The position numbers were made by a program, and so were the translations under genes. From NCBI GenBank assembly GCA_963847965.1, contig CAWKCG010000015.1:101419-165418 (forward strand): DNA of 64,000 bases, written 5' to 3'. This stretch comes from Palsa-504 sp963847965. Lineage in GTDB: Bacteria; Actinomycetota; Actinomycetes; Streptosporangiales; Streptosporangiaceae. Numbering within the stretch: position 1 is the first letter of the stretch; every line of letters begins with the position of its first letter. Below, in pieces: positions 16,041 to 23,757 of the stretch. The notes under the pieces are model-generated. The model did no database searches. It had not been told where the DNA came from and was given only the letters and a program-made list of their open reading frames with translations.

Positions 16041-17401
16041 TCCTGTGTCGAGATGAAGACGTTCTTGGTCTCGGTGAACGCGTCCGGGGCGTCGGGTCCG
16101 AGCTCGCGGCCGAGCCCGGACTGCTTGAAGCCGCCGAACGGCGTCCAGTAGCGCACCGACGAGTGCGAGTTGACCGACAGGTTGCCGGTCTCCACCGCCC
16201 GCGCCACCCGGATCGCCCGGCCCACGTCACGCGTCCAGATCGAGCCGGACAGGCCGTAGGGCGTGTCGTTCGCGATGCGAACCGCGTCCGCCTCGTCCTC
16301 GAACGGCGTCACCGTCACCACCGGCCCGAACACCTCCTCGGTGTACGCCGGGTCGTCCGGCGGCACCGGGGCGAGCACGGTCGGCGGGTACCAGTACCCC
16401 GGCCCGGCGGGCGCCTGCCCGCGGAACGCCACCGGCGCGCCCTCCGGCACGTAGGAGGCGACGTGCGCGCGGTGGGCGGCCGAGATCAGCGGCCCCATCT
16501 CGGTCGCCGCCGACGCGGGGTCACCGACCGCGACTCCCTGCACCGCGGGCTCGAACAGCTCCATGAACCGGTCGAGCACCGAGCGCTGGACCAGGATCCT
16601 GGACCGCGCGCAGCAGTCCTGCCCGGCGTTGTCGAACACCGCGTACGGCGCGGTCGCCGCGGCCCGCTCCACGTCGGCGTCGGCGAAGACGATGTTGGCG
16701 CTCTTGCCGCCGAGCTCCAGGGTGAGCCGCTTGATCTGGCGCGCGCACCCGGCCATGATCGACTGCCCGACCTCGGTCGACCCGGTGAACACGATCTTCC
16801 GCACCGCGGGGTGGTCGACCAGCCGCTGCCCCACGACGCTGCCCTTGCCTGGCAGCACCTGGAACACCCCCTCGGGCAGCCCGGCTTCCAACGCCAGCGA
16901 CCCGATCCGCATGGCGGTCAGCGGGGTCAGCTCGGCCGGTTTCGCCACGACGGTACAGCCGGCGGCCAGCGCCGGGGCCATCCCCCAGGACAGGATGGGC
17001 ATCGGGAAGTTCCACGGCACGATCAGCCCGACCACGCCGACCGGCTCGTGGAACGTGACGTTCAGCCCGCCCGGGACCGGGATCTGCCTGCCGGACAATC
17101 GTTCCGGGGCTGCTGAGTAGTACATCAGCACGTCGCGGACCTGCCCGGCCTCCCACCGGGCCGCCCCGACGGGATGGCCAGACCCGGCCACCTCCAGCCC
17201 GGCCAGCTCCTCGGACGCCGCATCGACGGCAGAGGCGAACGAGCGCAGGAGCCTAGCCCGGTCCCCGGGCGAGACGGTCCGCCACGCGGGCCAGGCGGCC
17301 GCGGCGCGGGCGATCGCCTCGTCGGCCTCCTCCGCGGAGGCCTGCGTCACCGTGGTGACCGGCTCCTCGGTGGCAGGGTTGAGCACGGTGAACTCGGTCA
17401 T
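16037..17401 (-). CDS. Aldehyde dehydrogenase, probable gamma-glutamyl-aminobutyraldehyde type
   Basis: 454-residue NAD(P)-dependent aldehyde dehydrogenase. Visible: VPWNFP cofactor-site motif (129-134), FTGSTEVG, general-base E229 in LELGGKS, catalytic C263 in GQDC, and the terminal PFGGFKQSGLGRE motif. In the PuuC step it would oxidise gamma-glutamyl-gamma-aminobutyraldehyde. Context supports this: glutamine-synthetase-like ligase 16 bp upstream, permease, and PuuD-like hydrolase in the same cluster. The sequence alone would also fit other aldehydes. Confidence 0.9.
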   Translation of the reverse strand: MTEFTVLNPATEEPVTTVTQASAEEADEAIARAAAAWPAWRTVSPGDRARLLRSFASAVDAASEELAGLEVAGSGHPVGAARWEAGQVRDVLMYYSAAPERLSGRQIPVPGGLNVTFHEPVGVVGLIVPWNFPMPILSWGMAPALAAGCTVVAKPAELTPLTAMRIGSLALEAGLPEGVFQVLPGKGSVVGQRLVDHPAVRKIVFTGSTEVGQSIMAGCARQIKRLTLELGGKSANIVFADADVERAAATAPYAVFDNAGQDCCARSRILVQRSVLDRFMELFEPAVQGVAVGDPASAATEMGPLISAAHRAHVASYVPEGAPVAFRGQAPAGPGYWYPPTVLAPVPPDDPAYTEEVFGPVVTVTPFEDEADAVRIANDTPYGLSGSIWTRDVGRAIRVARAVETGNLSVNSHSSVRYWTPFGGFKQSGLGRELGPDAPDAFTETKNVFISTQE

Positions 17402-17417
17402 GCGGGCTCCTCCCGGA

Positions 17418-18872
17418 TTACAGGCGCTCGAAGCAGCGGCGCAGCTCCCAGTCGGTCACCGCGGCGTCGTAGGCGGTCAGCTCGACCCGGGCGTAGTTGG
17501 CGTAGTGCTCCACGACGTCCGCGCCGAACGCCTGCCTGGCCAGCCCGCTCTTCTCCCACAGGTCAAGCGCGTCGCGCAGGGTGTGCGGCACGCGAGCCGT
17601 GGTGTCGGTGTACGCGTTGCCGGTCACCGGCGGCTCGAGCGGCAGCTCATGGTCGATGCCGTGCAGCCCGGCGGCGATCATCGCCGCCACGGCCAGGTAG
17701 GGGTTCACGTCGCCGCCTGGGACGCGGTTCTCCACGCGCAGCGAGTGCCCGTGCCCGACCAGGCGCAGCGCGCAGGTCCGGTTGTCCGGGCCCCAGCGCA
17801 CCGAGGTGGGCGCGAAGCTGCCGGGCACGTAGCGCTTGTAGGAGTTGATGTTGGGGGCGTAGCACAGCGTCAGCTCGCGCATCGCGTCGAGCTGCCCGGC
17901 CAGGAAGTGCTCGCCGAGCCGGGACAGGCCGAACGGCCCGTCGCCCGCCATCACCGCCGTGCCGTCGGTGCCGCGCACCGACAGGTGGATGTGGCAGGAG
18001 TTGCCCTCGCGGGCGTTCGGCTTGGCCATGAACGTGATGCTCGTGCCCTCCTGGTCGGCGATCTCCTTGGCCCCGGTCTTGTAGATCGAGTGGTTGTCGC
18101 AGGTGGTCACCGCGTCGGCGTAGCGGAACGCGATCTCGTGCTGCCCGAGGTTGCACTCGCCCTTGGCCGACTCCACGTACAGGCCGGCCCCGGCCATCTC
18201 GTTCCTGATCCGGCGCAGCAGCGGCTCGATCCTGGCCGTGCCCAGGATCGAGTAGTCCACGTTGTACAGGTTGGCCGGGACCAGGTCGCGGTAGTCCTTG
18301 GCCGCCGCCTCCTCGTAGGTGTCCCGGTAGACGATGAACTCCAGCTCGGTCCCGGCCAGCGCCACCAGTCCGCGCTCGGCCAGCCGCGCGGTCTGCGCCG
18401 CGAGGATCTGCCGCGGCGAGGCCACCACCGGCGCGCCGTCCAGCCAGGTCAGGTCGGCGATGACCATGACCGTCCCGGGCTGCCACGGGACCTGCCGCAG
18501 CGTGCTCATGTCGGGCACCATCACGAAGTCGCCGTAGCCGCGCTCCCAGGACGACATCGCGTACCCGTCGACCGTGTTCATGTCCACGTCCACGGCGAGC
18601 AGGTAGTTGCAGCCCTCCGAGTAGTGTTCGGCGACCTCCTCGAGGAAGAACTCCGCGGACAGGCGCTTGCCCGCCAGCCGGCCCTGCATGTCGGTGAAGG
18701 CGAGCACGACGGTGTCGATCGCCCCCCCGGCGATGTCCTCGCGCAGCCGGTCCAGCGTCAGCCGGCCGCGCCGCGCCCCGCCCGGGCCGTTCCCCCCGCC
18801 CGGGCGGTCCGCTCCGGCCGGACCGCCCGGCCCGTCACCGTGACCGTGCCCGTGCCCGTGCCCGTCCGTCAT
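17418..18872 (-). CDS. Glutamine-synthetase-like gamma-glutamylpolyamine ligase
   Basis: ATP-dependent ligase joining glutamate to an amine (putrescine or a related polyamine), first step of the gamma-glutamyl route. 484 residues with the GS fold: N-terminal beta-grasp (FTDMQGRLAGKR), EFIVYRDTYEEA, metal-ligand regions GAGL..ESAKGECNLGQHE, the HIHLS motif and a C-terminal Arg-rich site. PuuA/GlnA3-type genes are found with these neighbours, whereas primary GlnA is not. The first 14 residues are a His/Gly run (MTDGHGHGHGHGDG), which is unusual. It overlaps the permease stop by four bases. Confidence 0.85.
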   Translation of the reverse strand: MTDGHGHGHGHGDGPGGPAGADRPGGGNGPGGARRGRLTLDRLREDIAGGAIDTVVLAFTDMQGRLAGKRLSAEFFLEEVAEHYSEGCNYLLAVDVDMNTVDGYAMSSWERGYGDFVMVPDMSTLRQVPWQPGTVMVIADLTWLDGAPVVASPRQILAAQTARLAERGLVALAGTELEFIVYRDTYEEAAAKDYRDLVPANLYNVDYSILGTARIEPLLRRIRNEMAGAGLYVESAKGECNLGQHEIAFRYADAVTTCDNHSIYKTGAKEIADQEGTSITFMAKPNAREGNSCHIHLSVRGTDGTAVMAGDGPFGLSRLGEHFLAGQLDAMRELTLCYAPNINSYKRYVPGSFAPTSVRWGPDNRTCALRLVGHGHSLRVENRVPGGDVNPYLAVAAMIAAGLHGIDHELPLEPPVTGNAYTDTTARVPHTLRDALDLWEKSGLARQAFGADVVEHYANYARVELTAYDAAVTDWELRRCFERL

Positions 18873-20416
18873 GTGGACGTCAGTTCGCGCTCGATCGCGG
18901 CCAGTTCCTCAGGCGTGCCCTGGACCTTGGGCCCGGTGAACCAGTGCCGGGCCGAGAGCCACCAGGTGAGGCCGGCGTACCCGATCACCACGGCCACCGC
19001 GATGCACGTGTAGTTGAAGGTGCTGTACCCGATGGGCCCGAACTGCGGCAGCATGAACAGGAAGAAGATGAACACCACCCAGACCACGGCTATCCAGCCG
19101 ATCACGTAGCTCCACCGGCCCAGGTGCCACGGCCCGCGCTTGAAGCTGCTGCCCTGCCGCAGCCGCAGGAACGTCGGGGCCACGTAGGCGACGTACAGGC
19201 CGATGGTGGCGATCGCGGTCACGGCGCCGTAGGCCGCGGAGTTCCACAGGTAAGGCAGGCCGAGGATCAGCGCGCCGCCGGCCGCCAGCCAGATCGCGTT
19301 GGTCGGCGTCCTGGTCCGCTTGTTCACCACGTGCCAGATCCGCGAGCCGGGCAGCGCGCCGTCCCGGGAGAACGCGTAGATCATCCGCGAGTTCGCGGTG
19401 ACCGACGACATGCCGCAGAACAGCTGCGCGCCGATCGCCACCAGCAGCAGCAGTTCGGCGCCGGTCCGGCCGATCGCGTCGATCCAGATCTGGCCCGGGG
19501 CCACGACCGCGGTCGCCTCACCCAGGTAGTTCGACTTCTGGATCGCGAACGTGATGCCGATGACCAGGATCCAGCCCGCGATGAGCGAGATCAGGATCGA
19601 CATGACGATGCCGCGCGGGCCGCTGCGCGCGGCGTTATGCGTTTCCTCGGTCATGTGCGCCGAGGCGTCGTACCCGGTGAAGGTGTACTGGGCCATCAGC
19701 AGGCCGATCGGCAGGATGTACCACCAGCCGATGTGGAACCCGGACAGGTTGTGCAGGTCGGTGAACACGTACTTGGCCGACTCGTGGTGCGCGCCCGCCT
19801 TCAGGCCGAAGATCATCACGGCGACGATGAGCAGCACGCCGGTGATGTGCCACCAGACGCTGACGTTGTTCAGCAGCGCCACCAGGCGGATGCCGAACTG
19901 GTTCAGCAGGCCGTGCAGCAGCAGCACGCAGGCGTAGATCACGATCGTGTGCCAGTGCGTCGACACGCTGAAGTTGAACCACAGGCTGAACAGGAAGTTG
20001 ATGAACAGCGCCGCGCCGAAGTCGATGCCGGCGGTGATCGCCACCTGGCCCAGGAAGTTGAAGTAGCCGGTGAACCAGGACCAGACCGGGCCGTGCCGCG
20101 GCGAGAGCTTGGCCGCCCAGTAGTACAGGCCGCCGGCCGTCGGGAAGCTGGAGCAGACCTCCGCCATGGACAGCCCGACGAGCAGGGTGAAGATCCCGAC
20201 GATCGGCCACCCCCAGACGATGATCGCGGGACCGCCCTCTTCCATCCCGAAGTAGAACAGGGTCAGGCAGCCGGACAGGATCGAGATGATCGTGAACGAG
20301 ACGGCGAAGTTCGAGAACCCCGACATCCGCCGCAGGAGCTCCTGCGCGTAGCCAAGCTCGTGGAGGCGGCGCTCATCGTCGCCCGCCGCGGTCGCAGCGG
20401 CTATGTCGTCGGCCAT
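18869..20416 (-). CDS. APC-family amino acid/polyamine permease
   Basis: 515-residue secondary transporter with about twelve hydrophobic helices; the first shows the APC signature region FSNFAVSFTIISILSGC. PuuP-like role: uptake of putrescine or a related amine feeding the ligase encoded directly downstream (ATGA overlap at 18869-18872). N- and C-termini are hydrophilic and cytosolic as usual. A 214-bp gap containing strong G/C-run hairpins separates it from the upstream gntR gene, so it probably has its own promoter. Confidence 0.9.
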   Translation of the reverse strand: MADDIAAATAAGDDERRLHELGYAQELLRRMSGFSNFAVSFTIISILSGCLTLFYFGMEEGGPAIIVWGWPIVGIFTLLVGLSMAEVCSSFPTAGGLYYWAAKLSPRHGPVWSWFTGYFNFLGQVAITAGIDFGAALFINFLFSLWFNFSVSTHWHTIVIYACVLLLHGLLNQFGIRLVALLNNVSVWWHITGVLLIVAVMIFGLKAGAHHESAKYVFTDLHNLSGFHIGWWYILPIGLLMAQYTFTGYDASAHMTEETHNAARSGPRGIVMSILISLIAGWILVIGITFAIQKSNYLGEATAVVAPGQIWIDAIGRTGAELLLLVAIGAQLFCGMSSVTANSRMIYAFSRDGALPGSRIWHVVNKRTRTPTNAIWLAAGGALILGLPYLWNSAAYGAVTAIATIGLYVAYVAPTFLRLRQGSSFKRGPWHLGRWSYVIGWIAVVWVVFIFFLFMLPQFGPIGYSTFNYTCIAVAVVIGYAGLTWWLSARHWFTGPKVQGTPEELAAIERELTST

Positions 20417-20562
20417 GCGATCTCCCTACGGGAAGCATGCACAATATGGCTGGAACTGGTCCATTGAATGAAGGTATTCACGCACTGCCCCAGCCAGCGT
20501 GTCAAGAGCCCATGCGACCCACCCCGCGGCCGCCGCAGGCGGTCGTGGGGCCGAGGGGGTTT

Positions 20563-20615
20563 GGGGGGAACGGTTTCCCCCCAAGATCGGGGGGATTCTG
20601 GGGGGTCGTCCCCCC
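20563..20615. terminator. Alternating G6/C6 runs forming competing hairpins
   Basis: Runs of six: G 20563-20568, C 20577-20582, G 20589-20594, G 20600-20605, C 20610-20615. G1 can pair with C1, C1 with G2, and G3 with C2 (loop TCGT). On the minus strand this follows the gntR stop at 20631 and precedes the permease, so it may terminate or attenuate. Confidence 0.5.
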
Positions 20616-20630
20616 GGGCTAGCACCTCAC

Positions 20631-21365
20631 CTATAACACCTCGAGGAATCCGCGCAGCAGCGCCGCGGTCCCCGCGACGTGCTCGGCCATCACCTTGCGG
20701 GCGCGCTCCGGGTCGCCGGCGAGGATAGCCCGCACGATGCTCGCGTGCTGGACGTTCGCGTGCTCGAGGTTCCGCTCCAGCATGGGGATGGCGTTCAGCA
20801 GGTCGACCAGCCGGACCCGGGCCTCGACGACGCTGGCGGTCAGCTGCGGCGAGCCCGCCGCGGCCGCGATCGCCAGGTGCAGCCGCGTGTCCGCCTGCCG
20901 GTAGCCGGAGGGGTCGCACTCGGCGATGGCCGCCAGGCACTCGGCCAGGCTCTCCCGCTGCTGCCTGGTCAGGCTGGCCCGGGCCGCCATCTCGGCCGCG
21001 CCGGTCTCCACCACCCGCCGGAAGGTCAGCGCGTCGTCGAGGTCGCCGCCCATGTCGCGCGCGGTGCGGGTGAGCTCGTCAGGAACCAGCGGTTCGGGGG
21101 TGCGGATGATGAACGTGCCGCCGAACCTGCCGCGCTTGGTCTCGACGTAGCCCGCCGCGGCTAGCTCGCGCAGCGCCTCCCGCAGCGTGATCCGGCTGAC
21201 CCCGAGCCTGCGGGTGAGCTCGCGTTCCGGGGGCAGCCTGTCGCCCGGCGCGTAGACGCCTAGCTTGACCCCCTCGAGCAGCCGCTCGACGGTTTCCTCG
21301 AAGGCGTTCCCCGTCCGCACCGCGCGGAACACCGCGGTGATGACGGCGGGGGACCCTCCCGGCAC
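20631..21365 (-). CDS. GntR/FadR-type transcriptional regulator of the polyamine cluster
   Basis: 244 residues: winged helix-turn-helix (about 20-90; YAPGDRLPPERELTRRLGVSRITLREALRELAAAGYV) followed by an all-helical FCD ligand-binding domain (about 115-240). GTG 21365 with AGGAG upstream is the start. It sits between the PuuD-like and permease genes; a 25-bp palindrome 24 bases before the start suggests autoregulation, with an amine or its glutamylated intermediate as likely inducer (inference). Confidence 0.9.
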   Translation of the reverse strand: MPGGSPAVITAVFRAVRTGNAFEETVERLLEGVKLGVYAPGDRLPPERELTRRLGVSRITLREALRELAAAGYVETKRGRFGGTFIIRTPEPLVPDELTRTARDMGGDLDDALTFRRVVETGAAEMAARASLTRQQRESLAECLAAIAECDPSGYRQADTRLHLAIAAAAGSPQLTASVVEARVRLVDLLNAIPMLERNLEHANVQHASIVRAILAGDPERARKVMAEHVAGTAALLRGFLEVL

Positions 21366-21388
21366 GGCGGTGACTCCTGATCAAGCGA

Positions 21389-21413
21389 TGCTGTGTGCAC
21401 TGCGCACACAGCA
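21389..21413. promoter_or_regulatory. Palindromic operator upstream of gntR
   Basis: Perfect 10-bp inverted repeat: TGCTGTGTGC (21389-21398) and GCACACAGCA (21404-21413) around a 5-base spacer. It lies between the start of the GntR gene and the end of the hydrolase gene. It is the best candidate binding site for the GntR protein. Confidence 0.6.
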
Positions 21414-21425
21414 CTTAACGCAAAA

Positions 21426-22220
21426 TTAGACCATAGGCGCAAGTACTTGCGCCCGCTGGGCCGCCCGTTCCGCCGCGGCGGTAATCAGGGCGCCGAACAC
21501 CCGCAGGTCATCGCCCTGCTCGGGATGCCACTGCACGCCGAGCACGAATCCGGAGAACCCGTCAAGCGCGGACGGGCCGGCCTCGACCGCCTCGATCATG
21601 CCGTCCTGCTCCCAGGCGACCGCCTGGAGCCCGTCACCGAGCAGGTCGACAGCCTGGTGGTGGCGGGTGGGCACGTCGTAGTAGGTGTCCTCGGCCACCT
21701 CGAAGTACCCGTCCTCCGCCCCCGGGGCCAGGATCCCGGCCAGCATGCTGCCCGGGCTGACGCGGATCTTGTGCGCGCCGAAACCGACCTCCGGGCCGCC
21801 GTGCCGTGCGTGCCCGACCAGGTCCGGCACGTGCTGGTGCAGCGTGCCGCCGCGGGAGATGTTCAGGACCTGCATGCCGCGGCAGATGGCCAGCAGCGGT
21901 ACGCCGAGCCGCAGCGCGCTGCTGGTGACGGCCAGATCCCATGCGTCGCGCACCGGCACCGGCAGGTGGGTCAGCGGGTGCCGCGCCGCGCCGTACCTGG
22001 CCGGGTCGACGTCCGGCCCGCCCGCCACGATCAGCCCGTCCATCCCCGCGACCGTCGCGCTGGCCTCCTCGTCGGTCCCGCCGGGCGGCAGGAGCACCGG
22101 CCGCCCGCCGCTGTCACGTACCGCGTCCACGTACGAGTACGGCAGCAGCGCCGCCCGGGTTGCCCAGTTACGCCAGGCAGCCTCGTCGTCGTAGGTGGCT
22201 ATGCCGATGACCGGAGTCAT
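21426..22220 (-). CDS. puuD: Gamma-glutamyl-gamma-aminobutyrate hydrolase (class I amidotransferase fold)
   Basis: 264 residues; releases GABA and glutamate from gamma-glutamyl-GABA, the last step of the gamma-glutamyl polyamine route. The triad is visible: C113 (LAICRGMQ), H232 and E234 (WHPE). ATG 22220 with AGGGG six bases upstream is chosen; an earlier in-frame ATG at 22274 adds 18 residues without homology. First gene of the minus-strand cluster, with an AT-rich promoter region upstream near 22440-22490. Confidence 0.9.
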   Translation of the reverse strand: MTPVIGIATYDDEAAWRNWATRAALLPYSYVDAVRDSGGRPVLLPPGGTDEEASATVAGMDGLIVAGGPDVDPARYGAARHPLTHLPVPVRDAWDLAVTSSALRLGVPLLAICRGMQVLNISRGGTLHQHVPDLVGHARHGGPEVGFGAHKIRVSPGSMLAGILAPGAEDGYFEVAEDTYYDVPTRHHQAVDLLGDGLQAVAWEQDGMIEAVEAGPSALDGFSGFVLGVQWHPEQGDDLRVFGALITAAAERAAQRAQVLAPMV

Positions 22221-22874
22221 GAGTTCCCCTTTGAACTGATCTTCCGCAGCCCCAGCTACCCAGGAAAAACCCAATCATGCCGAACGAGCAGTGGTTCCTG
22301 GTCACCATCCGTGATCACGGCCCCTGTGGATGACGGATGGCTTGAAAGCGGGATTGAGAGCCAGGTTAGCAGCGTTTCTTCCGGTATTCCGGGACATGAT
22401 CCAAGTCACGCCCGGTGTCTACCGGATGATCCACTGTATGACCCCGCTCATTCCTTCGCATACAAAATAAAAAACTGGTCACTCAGAGTACTTTGTAGGT
22501 TCTCGACCGGGTTTGCCTGATCTTGGGATGATCGGCGAACCGCGGCCTTCGGGCCGCGACCGATTCTGCCGGGCCCGGGCGCCCGCCGTCGCCACGCGAA
22601 CGCGGCCGTAAGCGCACCGTCATGATTGCTCCTTAGCGGCTGTCCTGTTGGCTGGTTGTTGTCAGCCTGCCGGATCGCGATGCGGTGATCAGTCACCTAG
22701 CCGACGCGGTTCGTGTCGGCTTACCGACACCGGCGCCGGGGCCGGCGGCACGGCCAGCCGCGAACGCCGCAGAGTTCACCCCCGGCCCACCCATTCCAGG
22801 CTCGGATCCGGGATCCAAGCCCGACCCGGGCCGTTTAACGAGTCGGGTAGATTCCAGGCGGAGGTGGGACGGCG
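22221..22874. other. Intergenic region with UUCG hairpin
   Basis: 654 bases without a supported gene. It contains an AT-rich stretch (about 22440-22500) that probably carries the puuD promoter, and a 7-bp hairpin CGCGGCC (22541-22547) with GGCCGCG (22552-22558) closed by a TTCG loop. Nothing else is recognised. Confidence 0.4.
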
Positions 22875-23456
22875 ATGGCCATCGTGGTGCTGGTGCTCTG
22901 GCTGTTCACCGCGGGAGCCGGGTTCTACCTGCTCATCACCAGCACCCTCGGCCGTGCCCGTTCCGCCACCCCATCAGCTTCCGCCACTCTAGTCACACAG
23001 GCCGCTCCGGCCTCTTCCTCACCGTCCCCCGCTGCGGCGCGATCGGTCTCGGTCGCACCCGCCGCGGGATCATTGTCGCGGCGGGAAAGGCGGCGGGCGA
23101 CGGGCGACCCGTTCGCTCCGCCTTCGCTGATCGCGTCCAGGCAGGCGCCGATCGTGCCGGACCTGCGGTCGGTGGCGGAGTTCGCCCACCCGGCGTGCGC
23201 GATCAGCGGCCTCGGCTTCTGGCTGGGCTTCACGCTGGTTCATTTCCGGGTGCTCGGCTGGATCGCGTTCGGGCTCATCGTGGCCACGGCCTGCATCGGG
23301 CTGGCCTGGTTCGCGGCCAACACCCGCGCCGCCAGGCGCAGCGGCGCCGGCCAGCCGGCGCCGTCCTTCACCAGCCGCCTGATCGTCGTGCACGGCGGGG
23401 CGGCCGCCGTCACCCTGACGCTGGCGGCGCTCACCGTCCTCGTGATCCGGGGCTGA
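22875..23456 (+). CDS. Actinobacterial membrane protein of unknown function
   Basis: 193 residues: one N-terminal helix (3-25), a Ser/Ala/Pro-rich linker, a basic stretch, then a conserved-looking segment with an HPACAISGLGFWLGF helix and two further helices to the C-terminus. I recognise no catalytic motif. It is monocistronic between the polyamine cluster and the glycosidase gene. Codon bias and hydrophobic pattern support a real gene. Confidence 0.7.
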   Translation: MAIVVLVLWLFTAGAGFYLLITSTLGRARSATPSASATLVTQAAPASSSPSPAAARSVSVAPAAGSLSRRERRRATGDPFAPPSLIASRQAPIVPDLRSVAEFAHPACAISGLGFWLGFTLVHFRVLGWIAFGLIVATACIGLAWFAANTRAARRSGAGQPAPSFTSRLIVVHGGAAAVTLTLAALTVLVIRG

Positions 23457-23757
23457 TCCCCTCTTCGTGAGCCTCAACGCCGTGATGGCCAGTGCCCGCG
23501 GCGCGCTTTCACGGATAGGAGGGAGACGAGCGATCATGAGCCCGGGAGCGTTCACGATGTGAAGGCTCATGATCTAGCGCTGCCGCGTGGCACTGGCCAC
23601 TTACCTAGGAATACGACCGAGAGTGCGCTGCGGCTCACGGACCGCAGCGTACGTAACCACCACGTAAGAACTTCCTCGCGCGGCCCGGGCCCGCCATGCG
23701 GAGGACGATCGGTGGGTACGATCATCCCCGGGGCGGAGACGGCAAAGGACCTCGGAC
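23457..23757. other. Intergenic region, nothing recognised
   Basis: About 300 bases before the glycosidase gene. No gene, repeat or terminator could be supported. Confidence 0.3.
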
